A DNA stretch of 64,000 nt from UBA1573 sp034005165 (GTDB taxonomy: Bacteria > Pseudomonadota > Alphaproteobacteria > Micavibrionales > Micavibrionaceae): positions 1-64,000 of the forward strand of contig JAVEVE010000001.1 in assembly GCA_034005165.1 (NCBI GenBank), written 5' to 3'. Under the pieces are notes generated by a model. That model searched no databases. It was not told the DNA's origin and worked only from the letters and a program-made list of their open reading frames with translations. Each line of letters starts with the position of its first letter. Position 1 is the stretch's first letter. Of the stretch, positions 52,790-61,602 are shown one piece after another. Position numbers and translations under genes: made by a program.

Positions 52790-53404
52790 ATGTTGAATTT
52801 TTTTACACGTCAGGGTCGTAATCGGAATAAAGCAGCCCGACAGCTTTATAGAGCTATAATGGAAACATCACGTAATCCTGCGTTCTATGAAGATTATAAA
52901 ATTCCTGACACGCTGGAAGGCCGTTATGAGATTTTGGCTCTTCATGCAGGATTGTTGGTAAATCGCCTGTCTGCACCTGATATGGGGATATATGGTCGTA
53001 AGTTGGCGCAGAAATTCTTTGATGTGATGTTCAGAGATGTTGAGTGGTCATTGAGAGAATCAGGGGTGGGGGATTTGGCTGTTCCTCGTCGGGTTAAGAA
53101 GATGATGTCATCCTTTAAGGGGCGCGCCATTGCCTATGATGAGGCAGTCAAATCAGGTAAAAGTGAAGTTATACATGCGCTGACCCGCAATATTTATGGC
53201 GTTGCAAAGGTACAACAAATGTATGAAGTAGAAAAATTAGCTGAGTATACGCAAGCCTGTGTCAGAAAGCTTGCGACGCAAGGTCTTTCGGACTTTAGTC
53301 AGGGATTTATTTCTTTGCCTGATGTTCCTTCCCTTGAACTGGGTAACCAAGTGAACCCTCAGCCATTGCAAGGAGATACGGATGAGTACCGCGAAGCAGC
53401 TTAA
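52790..53404 (+). CDS. ubiquinol-cytochrome c chaperone (Cbp3-like)
   Basis: Assembly factor for the cytochrome bc1 complex, homologous to mitochondrial CBP3/UQCC1. The 204-residue helical protein has the family region YEILALHAGLLVNRLSAP and FFDVMFRDVEWSLRESGVGD followed by VPRRVKKMMSSFKGRAIAYD. It overlaps the DUF177 gene by 23 nt, a hallmark order in alphaproteobacteria. Its presence implies aerobic respiration with a bc1 complex encoded elsewhere. Confidence 0.9.
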   Translation: MLNFFTRQGRNRNKAARQLYRAIMETSRNPAFYEDYKIPDTLEGRYEILALHAGLLVNRLSAPDMGIYGRKLAQKFFDVMFRDVEWSLRESGVGDLAVPRRVKKMMSSFKGRAIAYDEAVKSGKSEVIHALTRNIYGVAKVQQMYEVEKLAEYTQACVRKLATQGLSDFSQGFISLPDVPSLELGNQVNPQPLQGDTDEYREAA

Positions 53405-53987
53405 CCATAACTGGACACATTTTATTCGTGCAGACACCATTCCCGAGGGGGGGCAATGGGTAAAGTTGCACGCAAACGGGAATGATTGCTCTGATCTGGC
53501 AGAGCGGTTGGGTGTGAAATCAGTTGACGCTCTGGAGGCGAAGCTCCACTTGATACCCAAAAACTCGGGTTATGTTCTTGAAATTCAAGGAGATCTTCAA
53601 GCAACTATTACTCAGGAATGTGCAATCACTCTTGATTTGGTCGAATCGGTTGTAGAGGATGCCTTCACAGCCTGGTACGCGGATTATGAGCGTGCGGCGT
53701 CTTTTACAAGGGCCCAACATGATATACGCACGAGATTTGAGGGCGAAGAGCAGCCCATTATGGAAGAATCAGAGGATCCTGAGCCTATGGTGAACGGGCA
53801 GGTGGATTTGGCTGATCTTGTGTATCAGTTCTTGTCATTGGCCATTAACCCCTATACAAAATCAGATGCTGTTGAGACTTCAGATGGCTCTCATATTGAG
53901 AACCCCGCAAACACATCAACTGGGAATGCAGGCGTTCTCAAGCTGAATCCGTTTGCAGCCTTGAAGAATTGGCGCCCAAAAGATTGA
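53382..53987 (+). CDS. DUF177/YceD family protein
   Basis: A 201-residue member of the YceD/DUF177 family, found next to rpmF across bacteria and linked to large ribosomal RNA precursor stability. The core reads VLEIQGDLQATITQECAITL with the conserved Cys and the acidic stretch DLADLVYQFLSLAINPY, where the usual family end has ..P.HP.C. The N-terminus is longer than typical. It is followed by rpmF after 179 nt. Confidence 0.85.
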   Translation: MSTAKQLNHNWTHFIRADTIPEGGQWVKLHANGNDCSDLAERLGVKSVDALEAKLHLIPKNSGYVLEIQGDLQATITQECAITLDLVESVVEDAFTAWYADYERAASFTRAQHDIRTRFEGEEQPIMEESEDPEPMVNGQVDLADLVYQFLSLAINPYTKSDAVETSDGSHIENPANTSTGNAGVLKLNPFAALKNWRPKD

Positions 53988-54166
53988 TATGAAAAATATC
54001 GGGAATTGCCCTTACTGGGGGAATTCTCAAGATGATGGGGGTATAAGGGGGGAAAAGGAAACACGTTCTTTTTCCTTGCATAGGTCAAGTTTTTTGGTTA
54101 AAAGAGCCACCTTGACCCGAATTACAAGTTACAAGAAGATTTGAACAATAAACCGGAAGAATAATT

Positions 54167-54343
54167 ATGGCAGTTCCTAAGAAGAAAACATCGAAATCTG
54201 TTCGCAACATGCGTCGTTCACACCACGCTCTGGACACCACCAACTGGGTTGAAGACAAAACCACAGGTGAGCCTGTTCGCCGTCACCATGTAGACCTGAA
54301 GACCGGCATGTACCGTGGCCGTCAGGTTATTGACGCGCAGTAA
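54167..54343 (+). CDS. rpmF: 50S ribosomal protein L32
   Basis: A 58-residue protein, MAVPKKKTSKSVRNMRRSHH at its start, matching the alphaproteobacterial L32, which lacks the zinc Cys pairs found in some other groups. The conserved C-terminal part reads GMYRGRQVID. It is short but certain. The leader behind DUF177 contains a G-rich tract and a hairpin (GGAAAAGGAA/TTCTTTTTCC near 54052-54076). A hairpin terminator follows before plsX. Confidence 0.97.
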   Translation: MAVPKKKTSKSVRNMRRSHHALDTTNWVEDKTTGEPVRRHHVDLKTGMYRGRQVIDAQ

Positions 54344-54361
54344 TTTCACCACTTGTCACGT

Positions 54362-54397
54362 CAGGCCCTATTGAGATAATGGGGCCTGTGCTCTTTT
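54362..54397 (+). terminator. Terminator between rpmF and plsX
   Basis: CAGGCCCTATT (54362-54372) pairs with AATGGGGCCTG (54378-54388), one G-U included, around a GAGAT loop. A modest T-run (CTCTTTTC) follows, so readthrough into plsX is possible. Confidence 0.65.
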
Positions 54398-54448
54398 CTG
54401 TATCCTTCAGCGCTATTCTACTAAGTTCATAATTACAAAAGGACAAAA

Positions 54449-55543
54449 ATGTCGGGACACCTGACAATCGCATTGGATGCCATGGGCGGTGATTTAGGAC
54501 CGGAATCTGTAATTCCCGGTGCGGCCTTGGCATTATCCAGAAATCCGTCCCTGAAATTCATGATATTCGGCGATAAGAGCAAAATCATCCCGCTTTTAAA
54601 AACTTATCCTTCATTAGAACAAGCATCCCGCCTTATCCACACAGATAATTTTGTATCTTCGGAAGAAAAGCCGGGGGCCGCTTTGCGCAATGGAAAAAAT
54701 TCCAGTATGCGGTTGGCAATCAATGCTGTTGCCGACAAGCAAGCTGACTGTATCGTTTCCGGTGGCAATACAGGCGCTTTAATGGTTATGGCGAAGCTGG
54801 TTTTAAAATGTCTGCCTGGGATTGAACGTCCCGCTATTGCCAGTCTCCTGCCCACCATGAACGGGGAGACCGTTATGCTTGATTTGGGGGCAAATCTGGA
54901 ATGCGACTCCGAAATGCTTGTACAATTCGCAATTCTTGGCTCTGTTTACGCTCGTGTTGTTCGTGGTCATGCCCAACCGACAGTCGGATTACTGAATATT
55001 GGTTCTGAAGATATGAAGGGGCATGATGAAATCAAAATTGCCGCTCAAATACTGAATCAAATTAAATTTCCCGGAAAATACATCGGCTTTATAGAGGGGA
55101 ATGACATCCCGATGGGGAAAGTGGATGTTGTTGTAACGGATGGATTTACAGGAAACGTTGCTCTCAAAACCGCCGAAGGCGTAAGTAAGTTGATTTCCAG
55201 CATGTTGAAGAAGTCTCTGAAAAAATCACCGCTTGCAATGATCGGCGCTTTCTTGGCGCAAGGGGCATTGAAGAATCTCAAAAAAGAAATGGACCCCCGT
55301 TTGTATAATGGCGGAATGTTCCTTGGTGTTGATGGTGTGTGTGTAAAAAGCCACGGGGGGATGGACCATATCGGTTTTGCCAATGCAATTAAGTATGCAT
55401 CGGAAATAGCCGCACGTAATTTTAATGTCCGCGTTGCTGCAGAAATTGCAGAAGTAATGGCTCAAGAAAAATCTTTGGGAATTTACGATCAAATGTCTAC
55501 TGACACTGGTCCCAATGCGGCTCCTCAAGAGAAAGCCTCCTGA
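54449..55543 (+). CDS. plsX: phosphate acyltransferase PlsX
   Basis: Makes acyl-phosphate from acyl-ACP for phospholipid synthesis. The 364-residue protein opens with TIALDAMGGDLGPESVIPGA and contains SGGNTGALMVMAKLVLK and DGFTGNVALKTAEG. It abuts fabH (the stop and start codons share a base), a conserved pairing. Confidence 0.96.
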   Translation: MSGHLTIALDAMGGDLGPESVIPGAALALSRNPSLKFMIFGDKSKIIPLLKTYPSLEQASRLIHTDNFVSSEEKPGAALRNGKNSSMRLAINAVADKQADCIVSGGNTGALMVMAKLVLKCLPGIERPAIASLLPTMNGETVMLDLGANLECDSEMLVQFAILGSVYARVVRGHAQPTVGLLNIGSEDMKGHDEIKIAAQILNQIKFPGKYIGFIEGNDIPMGKVDVVVTDGFTGNVALKTAEGVSKLISSMLKKSLKKSPLAMIGAFLAQGALKNLKKEMDPRLYNGGMFLGVDGVCVKSHGGMDHIGFANAIKYASEIAARNFNVRVAAEIAEVMAQEKSLGIYDQMSTDTGPNAAPQEKAS

Positions 55544-56502
55544 TGTCTGTATCCTCAGTTATTCGCTCGACAGGGTCATATCTCCCCGAACGTATTCTTA
55601 CCAATAAAGATCTGGAACAAATCGTTGAGACAACCGACGAGTGGATTGTCCAGCGCACAGGCATCAAAGAACGCCATATTGCCGACGAAGGAGAAGAAAC
55701 ATCAGTCCTTGCGATCAAGGCGGCGCGCAATGCCTTGGAAGCATCAGGATTAAATGCCACTGATATTGATGGTGTAATTGTTGCAACAACTACACCCGAC
55801 CAGTCTTTCCCTTCAGTTGCTGTTAAGGTGCAAGCCGCTCTTGAAATGAAGCCTGGCCCGGCCTTTGATGTGCAGGCTGTTTGCTCAGGGTTTATCTATG
55901 CACTTTCTGTCGCCGACTCGATGATCCGTTCGGGCGTGATGTCTCGTGTCATGGTAGTAGGGGCAGAAAAGATGTCTTCTCTTTTGAACTGGGAAGATCG
56001 TACGACATGCGTTCTGTTTGGAGATGGTGCAGGGGCAGTTATTCTTGAAAAATCGGAAGTAGAACAAGGAATCCTCTCTACGCATTTGTATGCCGATGGA
56101 AGGTTGAACGATCTTCTTTATACAGACGGTGGTGTGTCTACAACACAAAGTGCTGGCCATATTATTATGCACGGTAAGGAAGTTTTCAAAAACGCCGTAT
56201 CGTTGATGGCCGAGATTGTTCAGGAAGTATTGGAAAAGAATAAAATTACGCCGGATCAAATTGATTGGCTTGTTCCACATCAGGCGAACTTGCGTATTAT
56301 TACAAGTACAGCGGAAAAGCTGGATATGAGTATGGACCGTGTGGTTGTAACGGTTGATCGTCATGGAAATACATCGGCGGCATCTATTCCTCTTGCTTTG
56401 GACAACGCAGTCCGCTCGGGAAAAATCCAACGCGGGCAACTTCTTCTTCTGGAAGCTCTAGGGGGGGGACTAACTTGGGGAGCCGCTTTGGTTCGCTTCT
56501 AA
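55543..56502 (+). CDS. fabH: beta-ketoacyl-ACP synthase III
   Basis: Starts fatty-acid synthesis by condensing acetyl-CoA with malonyl-ACP. The 319-residue protein has the catalytic triad: Cys in DVQAVCSGFIYAL, His in VPHQANLRI and Asn in HGNTSAASIPLAL. The start of the fold is RSTGSYLPERILTNKDLEQI. It sits between plsX and ihfA. Confidence 0.96.
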   Translation: MSVSSVIRSTGSYLPERILTNKDLEQIVETTDEWIVQRTGIKERHIADEGEETSVLAIKAARNALEASGLNATDIDGVIVATTTPDQSFPSVAVKVQAALEMKPGPAFDVQAVCSGFIYALSVADSMIRSGVMSRVMVVGAEKMSSLLNWEDRTTCVLFGDGAGAVILEKSEVEQGILSTHLYADGRLNDLLYTDGGVSTTQSAGHIIMHGKEVFKNAVSLMAEIVQEVLEKNKITPDQIDWLVPHQANLRIITSTAEKLDMSMDRVVVTVDRHGNTSAASIPLALDNAVRSGKIQRGQLLLLEALGGGLTWGAALVRF

Positions 56503-56657
56503 GATATTAGACATAATTGCATTTAAGGTCATTAAAATCGAATAATTCATTGAAATGAATCGGTTTTTTTGTGGATTCCCGCATTCGGTAGTGATTGACG
56601 TTCGAGATAAAAATGTCTAGTCTCAAATTTCTCGTGAACAGAAATGATGGGATAGGG

Positions 56658-56978
56658 ATGAGTAATCGCACTATTACTCGCGCGGATTTAGCGGAAGAAA
56701 TTTATCGGGAACTCGGACTCTCTCGGAATGAGTCCGGCTCGCTTGTAGAGCAGGTTCTTGCAGAAATTACAGAGGCTTTGATTCGCGGAGAGACTGTAAA
56801 GATTTCATCTTTCGGTAGCTTTAGTTTGCGCCAAAAAGGTGAACGTATCGGACGAAACCCTAAAACGGGTGTCGAGGTTCCAATTACCCCACGCCGCGTA
56901 CTTGTTTTTAAGGCATCTCATGTGCTTAAAGACCGCATGAATGGTGTGGAAACAACTGTAGAGACAGATGATGAGTGA
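56658..56978 (+). CDS. ihfA: integration host factor subunit alpha
   Basis: DNA-bending HU/IHF family protein that works as heterodimer with IhfB. The 106-residue product begins MSNRTITRADLAEEIYRELG and has the arm signature GRNPKTGVEVPITPRRVLVF. ATG at 56658 follows GGGATAGGG; an upstream start at 56595 is less likely. It lies between fabH and a MerR gene, the classic arrangement. Confidence 0.95.
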   Translation: MSNRTITRADLAEEIYRELGLSRNESGSLVEQVLAEITEALIRGETVKISSFGSFSLRQKGERIGRNPKTGVEVPITPRRVLVFKASHVLKDRMNGVETTVETDDE

Positions 56979-57477
56979 GAATAAATCGGAAACCGCGTTT
57001 CGCACGATTAGTGAAGTTGCTGAAGACCTAGGTGTACAGCAGCATGTACTACGCTTTTGGGAGACAAAGTTTTCGCAAATCAAGCCAATGAAGCGTGGTG
57101 GTGGTCGTCGTTACTACCGTCCTGAAGATGTGGCTATGATAAAAAAAATCCACTCTTTGCTCTATGTTGAAGGCTATACAATCAAGGGCGTCCAAAAACT
57201 TCTGAAGGGCACAAGCAAGTCTCAGATTTTGGCAGAGCAGGCGCAACAACCTGTCGCTTCGCAAAAGACAATGGCCCATGGATCAAACTTGCCGCAAATT
57301 CAGGCTCCGGATCAAACAACATCCTCTGCTGTAGTTGCTACATCGACAGCACAAGCGAACGCTGCGGGAGAGATTGCAACCGAACATGTCGCGATATTGC
57401 AGTCAGTTTTGGATGAATTGATTGAAATGCGCGAGCAGGTTCGTCAATTGTTGAGCGATGAATCCGAAGCTGCGTAA
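56968..57477 (+). CDS. MerR-family transcriptional regulator
   Basis: Overlaps ihfA by 11 nt. The 169-residue protein has an N-terminal MerR winged helix (RTISEVAEDLGVQQHVLRFW, ETKF...RRYYRPEDV) and a linker rich in Gln, Ala, Thr. The C-terminus is helical, EMREQVRQLL. This is the MerR type conserved behind ihfA in alphaproteobacteria. No metal-binding Cys is seen. Confidence 0.9.
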   Translation: MMSENKSETAFRTISEVAEDLGVQQHVLRFWETKFSQIKPMKRGGGRRYYRPEDVAMIKKIHSLLYVEGYTIKGVQKLLKGTSKSQILAEQAQQPVASQKTMAHGSNLPQIQAPDQTTSSAVVATSTAQANAAGEIATEHVAILQSVLDELIEMREQVRQLLSDESEAA

Positions 57478-57524
57478 TTTTCGCTGGATATTCTCGGATC
57501 TTTCATTTAAATACCCTGATTAGT

Positions 57525-57601
57525 CGGAGCGTGGCGCAGCCCGGTAGCGCACTTGCATGGGGTGCAAGGGGTCGCAGGTTCAAATCCTGTCGCTCCGACC
57601 A
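57525..57601 (+). tRNA. tRNA-Pro (anticodon GGG)
   Basis: A 77-nt cloverleaf: acceptor CGGAGCG/CGCTCCG, D-arm with GCGCAGCCCGGTAGCGC, anticodon stem CTTGC/GCAAG with loop ATGGGGT (anticodon GGG), T-arm GCAGGTTCAAATCCTGT and encoded CCA. Confidence 0.97.
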
Positions 57602-58137
57602 TTAAATTTTATAAAATTTACTCAAAAACTATGTCTTTTTAGGCGTAAGTTTTTTCGAAGAAAATCTCTCCATAAGCCGATTTGCCGCTTTATTAGGCTG
57701 TTAATCTGGGTTCTGTAAACGTAGCTCAGGATATTTTCTCTTAACATGATGATCGTAATAAAAAAGTGACCAAACGCTCGCACAAAGCCCTCTATCTCAA
57801 AAAATGTGCAGGGCCATATCGGCAATGCTATCTTCGTAGCTTGCATGAGCCCAAACACCTTCTGTGCTATATGAGGCGCAAGTGAAGTTTGCCGTACATC
57901 TCTTGATAGGAATAAGATGAATCTGAAAGCATCCCCAGGGCAGATTTAAAAACTGCAGGGGCGTCTCTGCCCATCTGAGTAAATTGTCTTTCAGGGCAAA
58001 GCGCAATTATGCATAACGTATGAGTGTTATGGGGTCAAAAAATTATTCCGCTAAATCATATTTTAAAAGAAATAAAAAATGAAATAAAAGCAATGAATTA
58101 AGTGCTGGGCGGTCTGCCCTTAATCATAAGGTAGAAA
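57602..58137. other. Gene-poor stretch, possible frameshifted gene remnant
   Basis: A 536-nt gap between tRNA-Pro and a lipoprotein gene. No convincing complete gene. On the minus strand, open but overlapping frames (57867-58034 without a start codon; 57797-58006; 57622-57858) read as protein-like in succession, which could be a decayed gene broken by frameshifts. I recognise no family, and no insertion-sequence ends or repeats are visible. Confidence 0.4.
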
Positions 58138-58461
58138 TTATTGAGGGCAGATATAGGCTTTCCCATTCTGGATGATCTCGTTATCTCCAAGAACCGGATC
58201 TTGCAAGACAACGTGAGTGGCCCCTAAACGATTTGCAGATTCTTTAGCCAAATCAGATAGCTTGTCCTTGGTGGTGTCTGTAAATACCCCATAATAAACG
58301 GACCGGCTTTGGATATTTCCTACATCACGACACATGCTTGCCTGATCTGGAGAAAGCAATTTTACACGCATGGATTCAGGGCTAGGGCCTGACACACAAG
58401 CGCCAAGTGCAAAAGAGCAAGCAATCAGAAGGGAACATATTTTAAAACTTTGTGTATTCAT
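58138..58461 (-). CDS. small lipoprotein, DUF4156-like
   Basis: A 107-residue precursor with signal peptide and lipobox LGAC (about Cys21), so anchored to a membrane. The mature part shows SPDQASMCRDVGNIQSRSVY and a later ANRLGATHVVL, resembling DUF4156 lipoproteins. ATG at 58461 has a GGAG ribosome site; a longer frame lacks one. Two further Cys in the mature part could form a disulfide. Function unknown. Confidence 0.75.
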   Translation of the reverse strand: MNTQSFKICSLLIACSFALGACVSGPSPESMRVKLLSPDQASMCRDVGNIQSRSVYYGVFTDTTKDKLSDLAKESANRLGATHVVLQDPVLGDNEIIQNGKAYICPQ

Positions 58462-58539
58462 AGGAACACTCCTTAAAATCATTCGGGTGAGTATATTTAA
58501 CCTAAATTGTTTTGGTAAAAAGTCTATTGGTTGTGTGCC

Positions 58540-58875
58540 TCAATATAGTCGCCCGCCAAGGGGGATGTCTTTATCTGGGCTGATGAGTGTAACATTATCA
58601 TGTTCGTCCGGAAAACCAAGCACAAGAATCTCAGACATGTATTTGCCGATTTGCTTTGGCGGAAAGTTCATAACCGCAGCAACAAGTTTGCCTTTCAGGT
58701 CATTGGGGGAATAGTTTTGTGTAACTTGAGCCGAGGTTTTCTTAATGCCGATCTCTGCGCCGAAGTCGACAAAGAGTTTATAAGCAGGCCTTCTAGCTTC
58801 AGGGAATTCAAGGACATCAACGATGCGGCCAACCCGAATATCCACTTTCAGAAAGTCATCAAATGAAATGCTCAT
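58540..58875 (-). CDS. csaA: CsaA-like tRNA-binding domain protein
   Basis: A 111-residue OB-fold protein of the EMAP/CsaA kind: start FDDFLKVDIRVGRIVDVLEF, RPAYKLFVDFGAEIGIKKTS, and GKLVAAVMNFPPKQIGKYMS. CsaA proteins bind tRNA and have been described as export chaperones. Length matches the family. It follows the M50-like gene by 14 nt. Confidence 0.92.
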   Translation of the reverse strand: MSISFDDFLKVDIRVGRIVDVLEFPEARRPAYKLFVDFGAEIGIKKTSAQVTQNYSPNDLKGKLVAAVMNFPPKQIGKYMSEILVLGFPDEHDNVTLISPDKDIPLGGRLY

Positions 58876-58889
58876 AGCCCAGCTTTCTC

Positions 58890-59645
58890 TTATTCCTCAA
58901 TATAGTTTCTCAACATATGCATCAATATAAATGGAAAGACAAGGCATGCAGCCATCTCGAACATCCAGAATCCTACAATTGTACTAAAATCAAAATCAAG
59001 ACGATCAGCTATTTTGTCAAAGTCTCCAAACCCGTGCTGGCCTTTCTGGCTATAGTATATGTAGCGATGTTCTTCATTGCCGAGCAATCCAATCCCATCA
59101 ATAAAGGCTCTAAAAATAAATCCGAACCCGAAAATGGCATTGAGATATCGTTCTGTATTTCCTCTGGGGGCTAAATCGAATATTGCGCGAAACAAAAAGA
59201 AAGAGGCGATTAGGGGCTCTGCACCTGGGCCCATAAAGTCAATGACGCTACGGTATAAATCTTCATTCCAGAAAGTCAGAAGATTAAAAACCAAAAGTCC
59301 CGCAAGCGTATATTGCAACCATTTATATTCGCCCAAGCTATAAATGCTGTACCCAAGGCCGGCCCATACGCAGAACAGAATGAAATAATTCTGGCCTCCG
59401 AAGCTCCAGGCCATGCCGCCCCCATGCTCAAAATCAAACATAGGGAGCGTGGCAAAGCCATAATACCATGCTGTGATTGTATGTCCCAATTCATGAAAAA
59501 AAGTGCTCATATAGTTCAGGCAAATAGCCATCCATCCTAAGGGGAGGACTGAAAAGCTTTGATGGAAAACGTAGTTCCAGACAGGTATACAGGACGCTAG
59601 GGCGATAAATAAGCCAATTAAGAGTGTACGTTTTGCAGTCATCAA
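58890..59645 (-). CDS. membrane protein with M50-like zinc motif
   Basis: A 251-residue polytopic protein with about 6-7 helices. The sequence FFHELGHTITAWYYG (HELGH at residues 51-55, inside or beside a helix) matches the zinc motif of site-2-protease-type (M50/M50B) intramembrane metalloproteases. The second conserved motif (N/L-D-P-G) is not evident, though FMGPGAEPL at about 138-146 is a possible counterpart. It is followed by csaA 14 nt away. Protease activity is inferred only from HExxH and topology. Confidence 0.7.
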   Translation of the reverse strand: MMTAKRTLLIGLFIALASCIPVWNYVFHQSFSVLPLGWMAICLNYMSTFFHELGHTITAWYYGFATLPMFDFEHGGGMAWSFGGQNYFILFCVWAGLGYSIYSLGEYKWLQYTLAGLLVFNLLTFWNEDLYRSVIDFMGPGAEPLIASFFLFRAIFDLAPRGNTERYLNAIFGFGFIFRAFIDGIGLLGNEEHRYIYYSQKGQHGFGDFDKIADRLDFDFSTIVGFWMFEMAACLVFPFILMHMLRNYIEE

Positions 59646-59729
59646 TTTGTTTGGTATGGAGTATGGGGCGTTGTATGAGAAGGTTTAAATTGAATTTGGG
59701 AAAGTCTAGCATAGAGAAAGGGAGTTTTC

Positions 59730-60047
59730 ATGTCTGATTATGCGCTGGTTTATGTAACATGCCCTTCAAAAGAGGAGGCAGAGAAAATCCTCCTGACTTT
59801 ACTGGAGAAAAAGCTTGTGGCGTGTGGAAACATTCTTCCGGGTGTAACCAGTTATTTTTACTGGGAGGGGAATGTTGATAAGTCAGAGGAATTTATGTTG
59901 CTTTTAAAGAGTAGGTCGCGCTTATTCAGCCAAATAGAGGCCTGTATTTGTGACCTTCATTCATATAAAACCCCGTGCATTTTGCAATGGAAGCTGGATG
60001 AAGTTCATTCTCCTTTTGCGTCCTGGATCACAGAAAATGTAAAATAA
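59730..60047 (+). CDS. cutA: divalent-cation tolerance protein CutA
   Basis: A 105-residue trimeric ferredoxin-like protein linked to metal tolerance. Family features are VYVTCPSKEEAEKILLTLLE, KKLVACGNILPGVTSYFYWE and PCILQWKL. A GGGAG ribosome site precedes ATG 59730. It stands alone, 84 nt from the divergent membrane-protein gene. Confidence 0.94.
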   Translation: MSDYALVYVTCPSKEEAEKILLTLLEKKLVACGNILPGVTSYFYWEGNVDKSEEFMLLLKSRSRLFSQIEACICDLHSYKTPCILQWKLDEVHSPFASWITENVK

Positions 60048-60124
60048 TAAGGTATTATGATACCATATGATATTAAGTCATTGATATATATTAAAAAATC
60101 AAAAATAGAAAAAGTTTATTTTCC

Positions 60125-60153
60125 TTGACGCCTTAGTATCTCTGGGATACAAA
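60125..60153 (+). promoter_or_regulatory. sigma-70-like promoter for rplM-rpsI
   Basis: TTGACG (60125-60130), 17-nt spacer, TACAAA (60148-60153), 47 nt before the rplM start codon. An AT-rich stretch precedes it, as expected for a strong ribosomal-protein promoter. Confidence 0.45.
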
Positions 60154-60199
60154 CGCTTCCGAACAAGAACCAATAATAAGACTTAAAGGATCAAAGGGT

Positions 60200-60664
60200 A
60201 TGAAAACCTATTCCGCCAAGCCTTCCGAGATCGAGAAGAAATGGATTGTCGTTGATGCTGAAGGGCTGGTACTGGGACGTTTGGCGTCTGTACTCGCGAT
60301 GCGTCTGCGCGGCAAGCACAAACCATCTTTCACCCCACACATGGACACGGGTGATTACGTAGTTGTTATCAATGCTGACAAAGTTGTCATGACAGGTAAC
60401 AAAATGCAGGACGAAATTTTCTACTGGCACACAGGATACCCAGGCGGTATCAAAGAGCGCAATCGTGCTCAAATGCTGGAAGGAAAAACTCCAGAAAAAG
60501 TTATCAAAAAAGCAGTTGAACGTATGCTTCCTGAAGGTCCTTTGGGCCGCAAGGTTTTGGGCAATATGCGTGTTTACACCGGCCCGAACCACCCACACGA
60601 AGCTCAGAACCCTGAAGTTCTGGACGTTGCTTCTATGAATCCTAAGAACAAAGTGAGAGGTTAA
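60200..60664 (+). CDS. rplM: 50S ribosomal protein L13
   Basis: The 154-residue protein begins MKTYSAKPSEIEKKWIVVDA and has the L13 signatures LGRLASVLAMRLRGKHKP and MLPEGPLGRKVLGNMRVYTG. It is 5 nt before rpsI, the conserved pair. Confidence 0.97.
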   Translation: MKTYSAKPSEIEKKWIVVDAEGLVLGRLASVLAMRLRGKHKPSFTPHMDTGDYVVVINADKVVMTGNKMQDEIFYWHTGYPGGIKERNRAQMLEGKTPEKVIKKAVERMLPEGPLGRKVLGNMRVYTGPNHPHEAQNPEVLDVASMNPKNKVRG

Positions 60665-60669
60665 TCGCC

Positions 60670-61128
60670 ATGGCAAGTTTGGAATCTTTGGCAACCGCCA
60701 CCGAAAACGAAGTTGAAAAACGCGAACCAAAAATCGATGCGCAAGGCCGTGCTTATGCAACAGGTCGCCGCAAAGAGGCAACTGCTCGTGTTTGGGTTAA
60801 GCCAGGTACAGGTAAAGTGATCGTCAACGGACGTGATCAAGAAACTTACTTCGGTCGTAAAACCCACTTGCTGGTTTTGAACCAACCATTCCTGATTGTG
60901 AACCGCGTCAATCAATTCGACGTTATGTGCACAGTTGTTGGTGGTGGTCTTTCCGGTCAAGCTGGTGCGATCCGTCACGGTATCTCTCGCGCCCTGCAAT
61001 ATTACGAGCCTGATCTTCGCGCTCCTCTGAAAGCAGCAGGAATGCTCACACGTGACTCACGTGCTGTTGAACGTAAAAAGATCGGTTTACACAAAGCACG
61101 TCGTGCAAAACAGTGGGTCAAGCGTTAA
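60670..61128 (+). CDS. rpsI: 30S ribosomal protein S9
   Basis: The 152-residue protein has an acidic N-terminal extension of about 30 residues, common in alphaproteobacterial S9, and then YATGRRKEATARVWVKPGTG, GQAGAIRHGISRALQYYEPD and the basic C-terminal tail ending VKR, which reaches the P-site tRNA. A strong terminator follows. Confidence 0.97.
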   Translation: MASLESLATATENEVEKREPKIDAQGRAYATGRRKEATARVWVKPGTGKVIVNGRDQETYFGRKTHLLVLNQPFLIVNRVNQFDVMCTVVGGGLSGQAGAIRHGISRALQYYEPDLRAPLKAAGMLTRDSRAVERKKIGLHKARRAKQWVKR

Positions 61129-61155
61129 GCTTTCACTCTACCGAATACAAAATTC

Positions 61156-61183
61156 AAAGGCCGGAAATTTTCCGGCCTTTTTT
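61156..61183 (+). terminator. Rho-independent terminator after rpsI
   Basis: AAAGGCCGGAA (61156-61166) and TTCCGGCCTTT (61170-61180), 11 bp with an ATT loop, then a T-run. It also faces the convergent small gene at 61201. Confidence 0.93.
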
Positions 61184-61200
61184 ATTCCTATAAGACAAGA

Positions 61201-61506
61201 TTACTTGTTCATCATGTCTAGACCTTTGCTGATGCCGGACACGCTAGTGCCGATATTGGCATTCGATTTTCTTAACTCGGATTCATTTAAAATCACACCT
61301 TTCGTAATGCCTTCGCTTCCGATCATAAGAGTGTCTTCGGCGTTCATCCGAAATGCGGCGCATTTACCCAAACTTTTATTGGCTTGTGCGTTATCGTAAC
61401 TCGAATATGTTTTCGAAATATCCTGACAGTTACCAACGCTAACCTGATCATACGGGTGACGTTTACCGAGTTCCTTCGGAATGTCATGAGTAATGATATC
61501 AGCCAT
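61201..61506 (-). CDS. small hypothetical protein, 101 aa
   Basis: A 101-residue soluble protein with no signal peptide. It carries two Cys (in SVGNCQDIS and GKCAAFRM) and a Ser/Asn-rich C-terminal half. The start ATG follows AGGGAG. It lies downstream of glnA on the same strand, separated by glnA's terminator, so it probably has its own promoter in the 100-nt gap. I do not recognise a family. Confidence 0.6.
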   Translation of the reverse strand: MADIITHDIPKELGKRHPYDQVSVGNCQDISKTYSSYDNAQANKSLGKCAAFRMNAEDTLMIGSEGITKGVILNESELRKSNANIGTSVSGISKGLDMMNK

Positions 61507-61602
61507 AAAAATTCTCCCTAAAAATTGAATTTCCCCTGATTGATATTCTAATGATAGGTGAAACGAATAAAGAATGCGTAAAAAGGGGGAGGCTTATAAA
61601 AT

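Noticed and set aside
53989..54144. A 51-codon open frame between DUF177 and rpmF
   Set aside because: No ribosome site, odd composition, and it overlaps a leader hairpin; more likely untranslated leader of rpmF.
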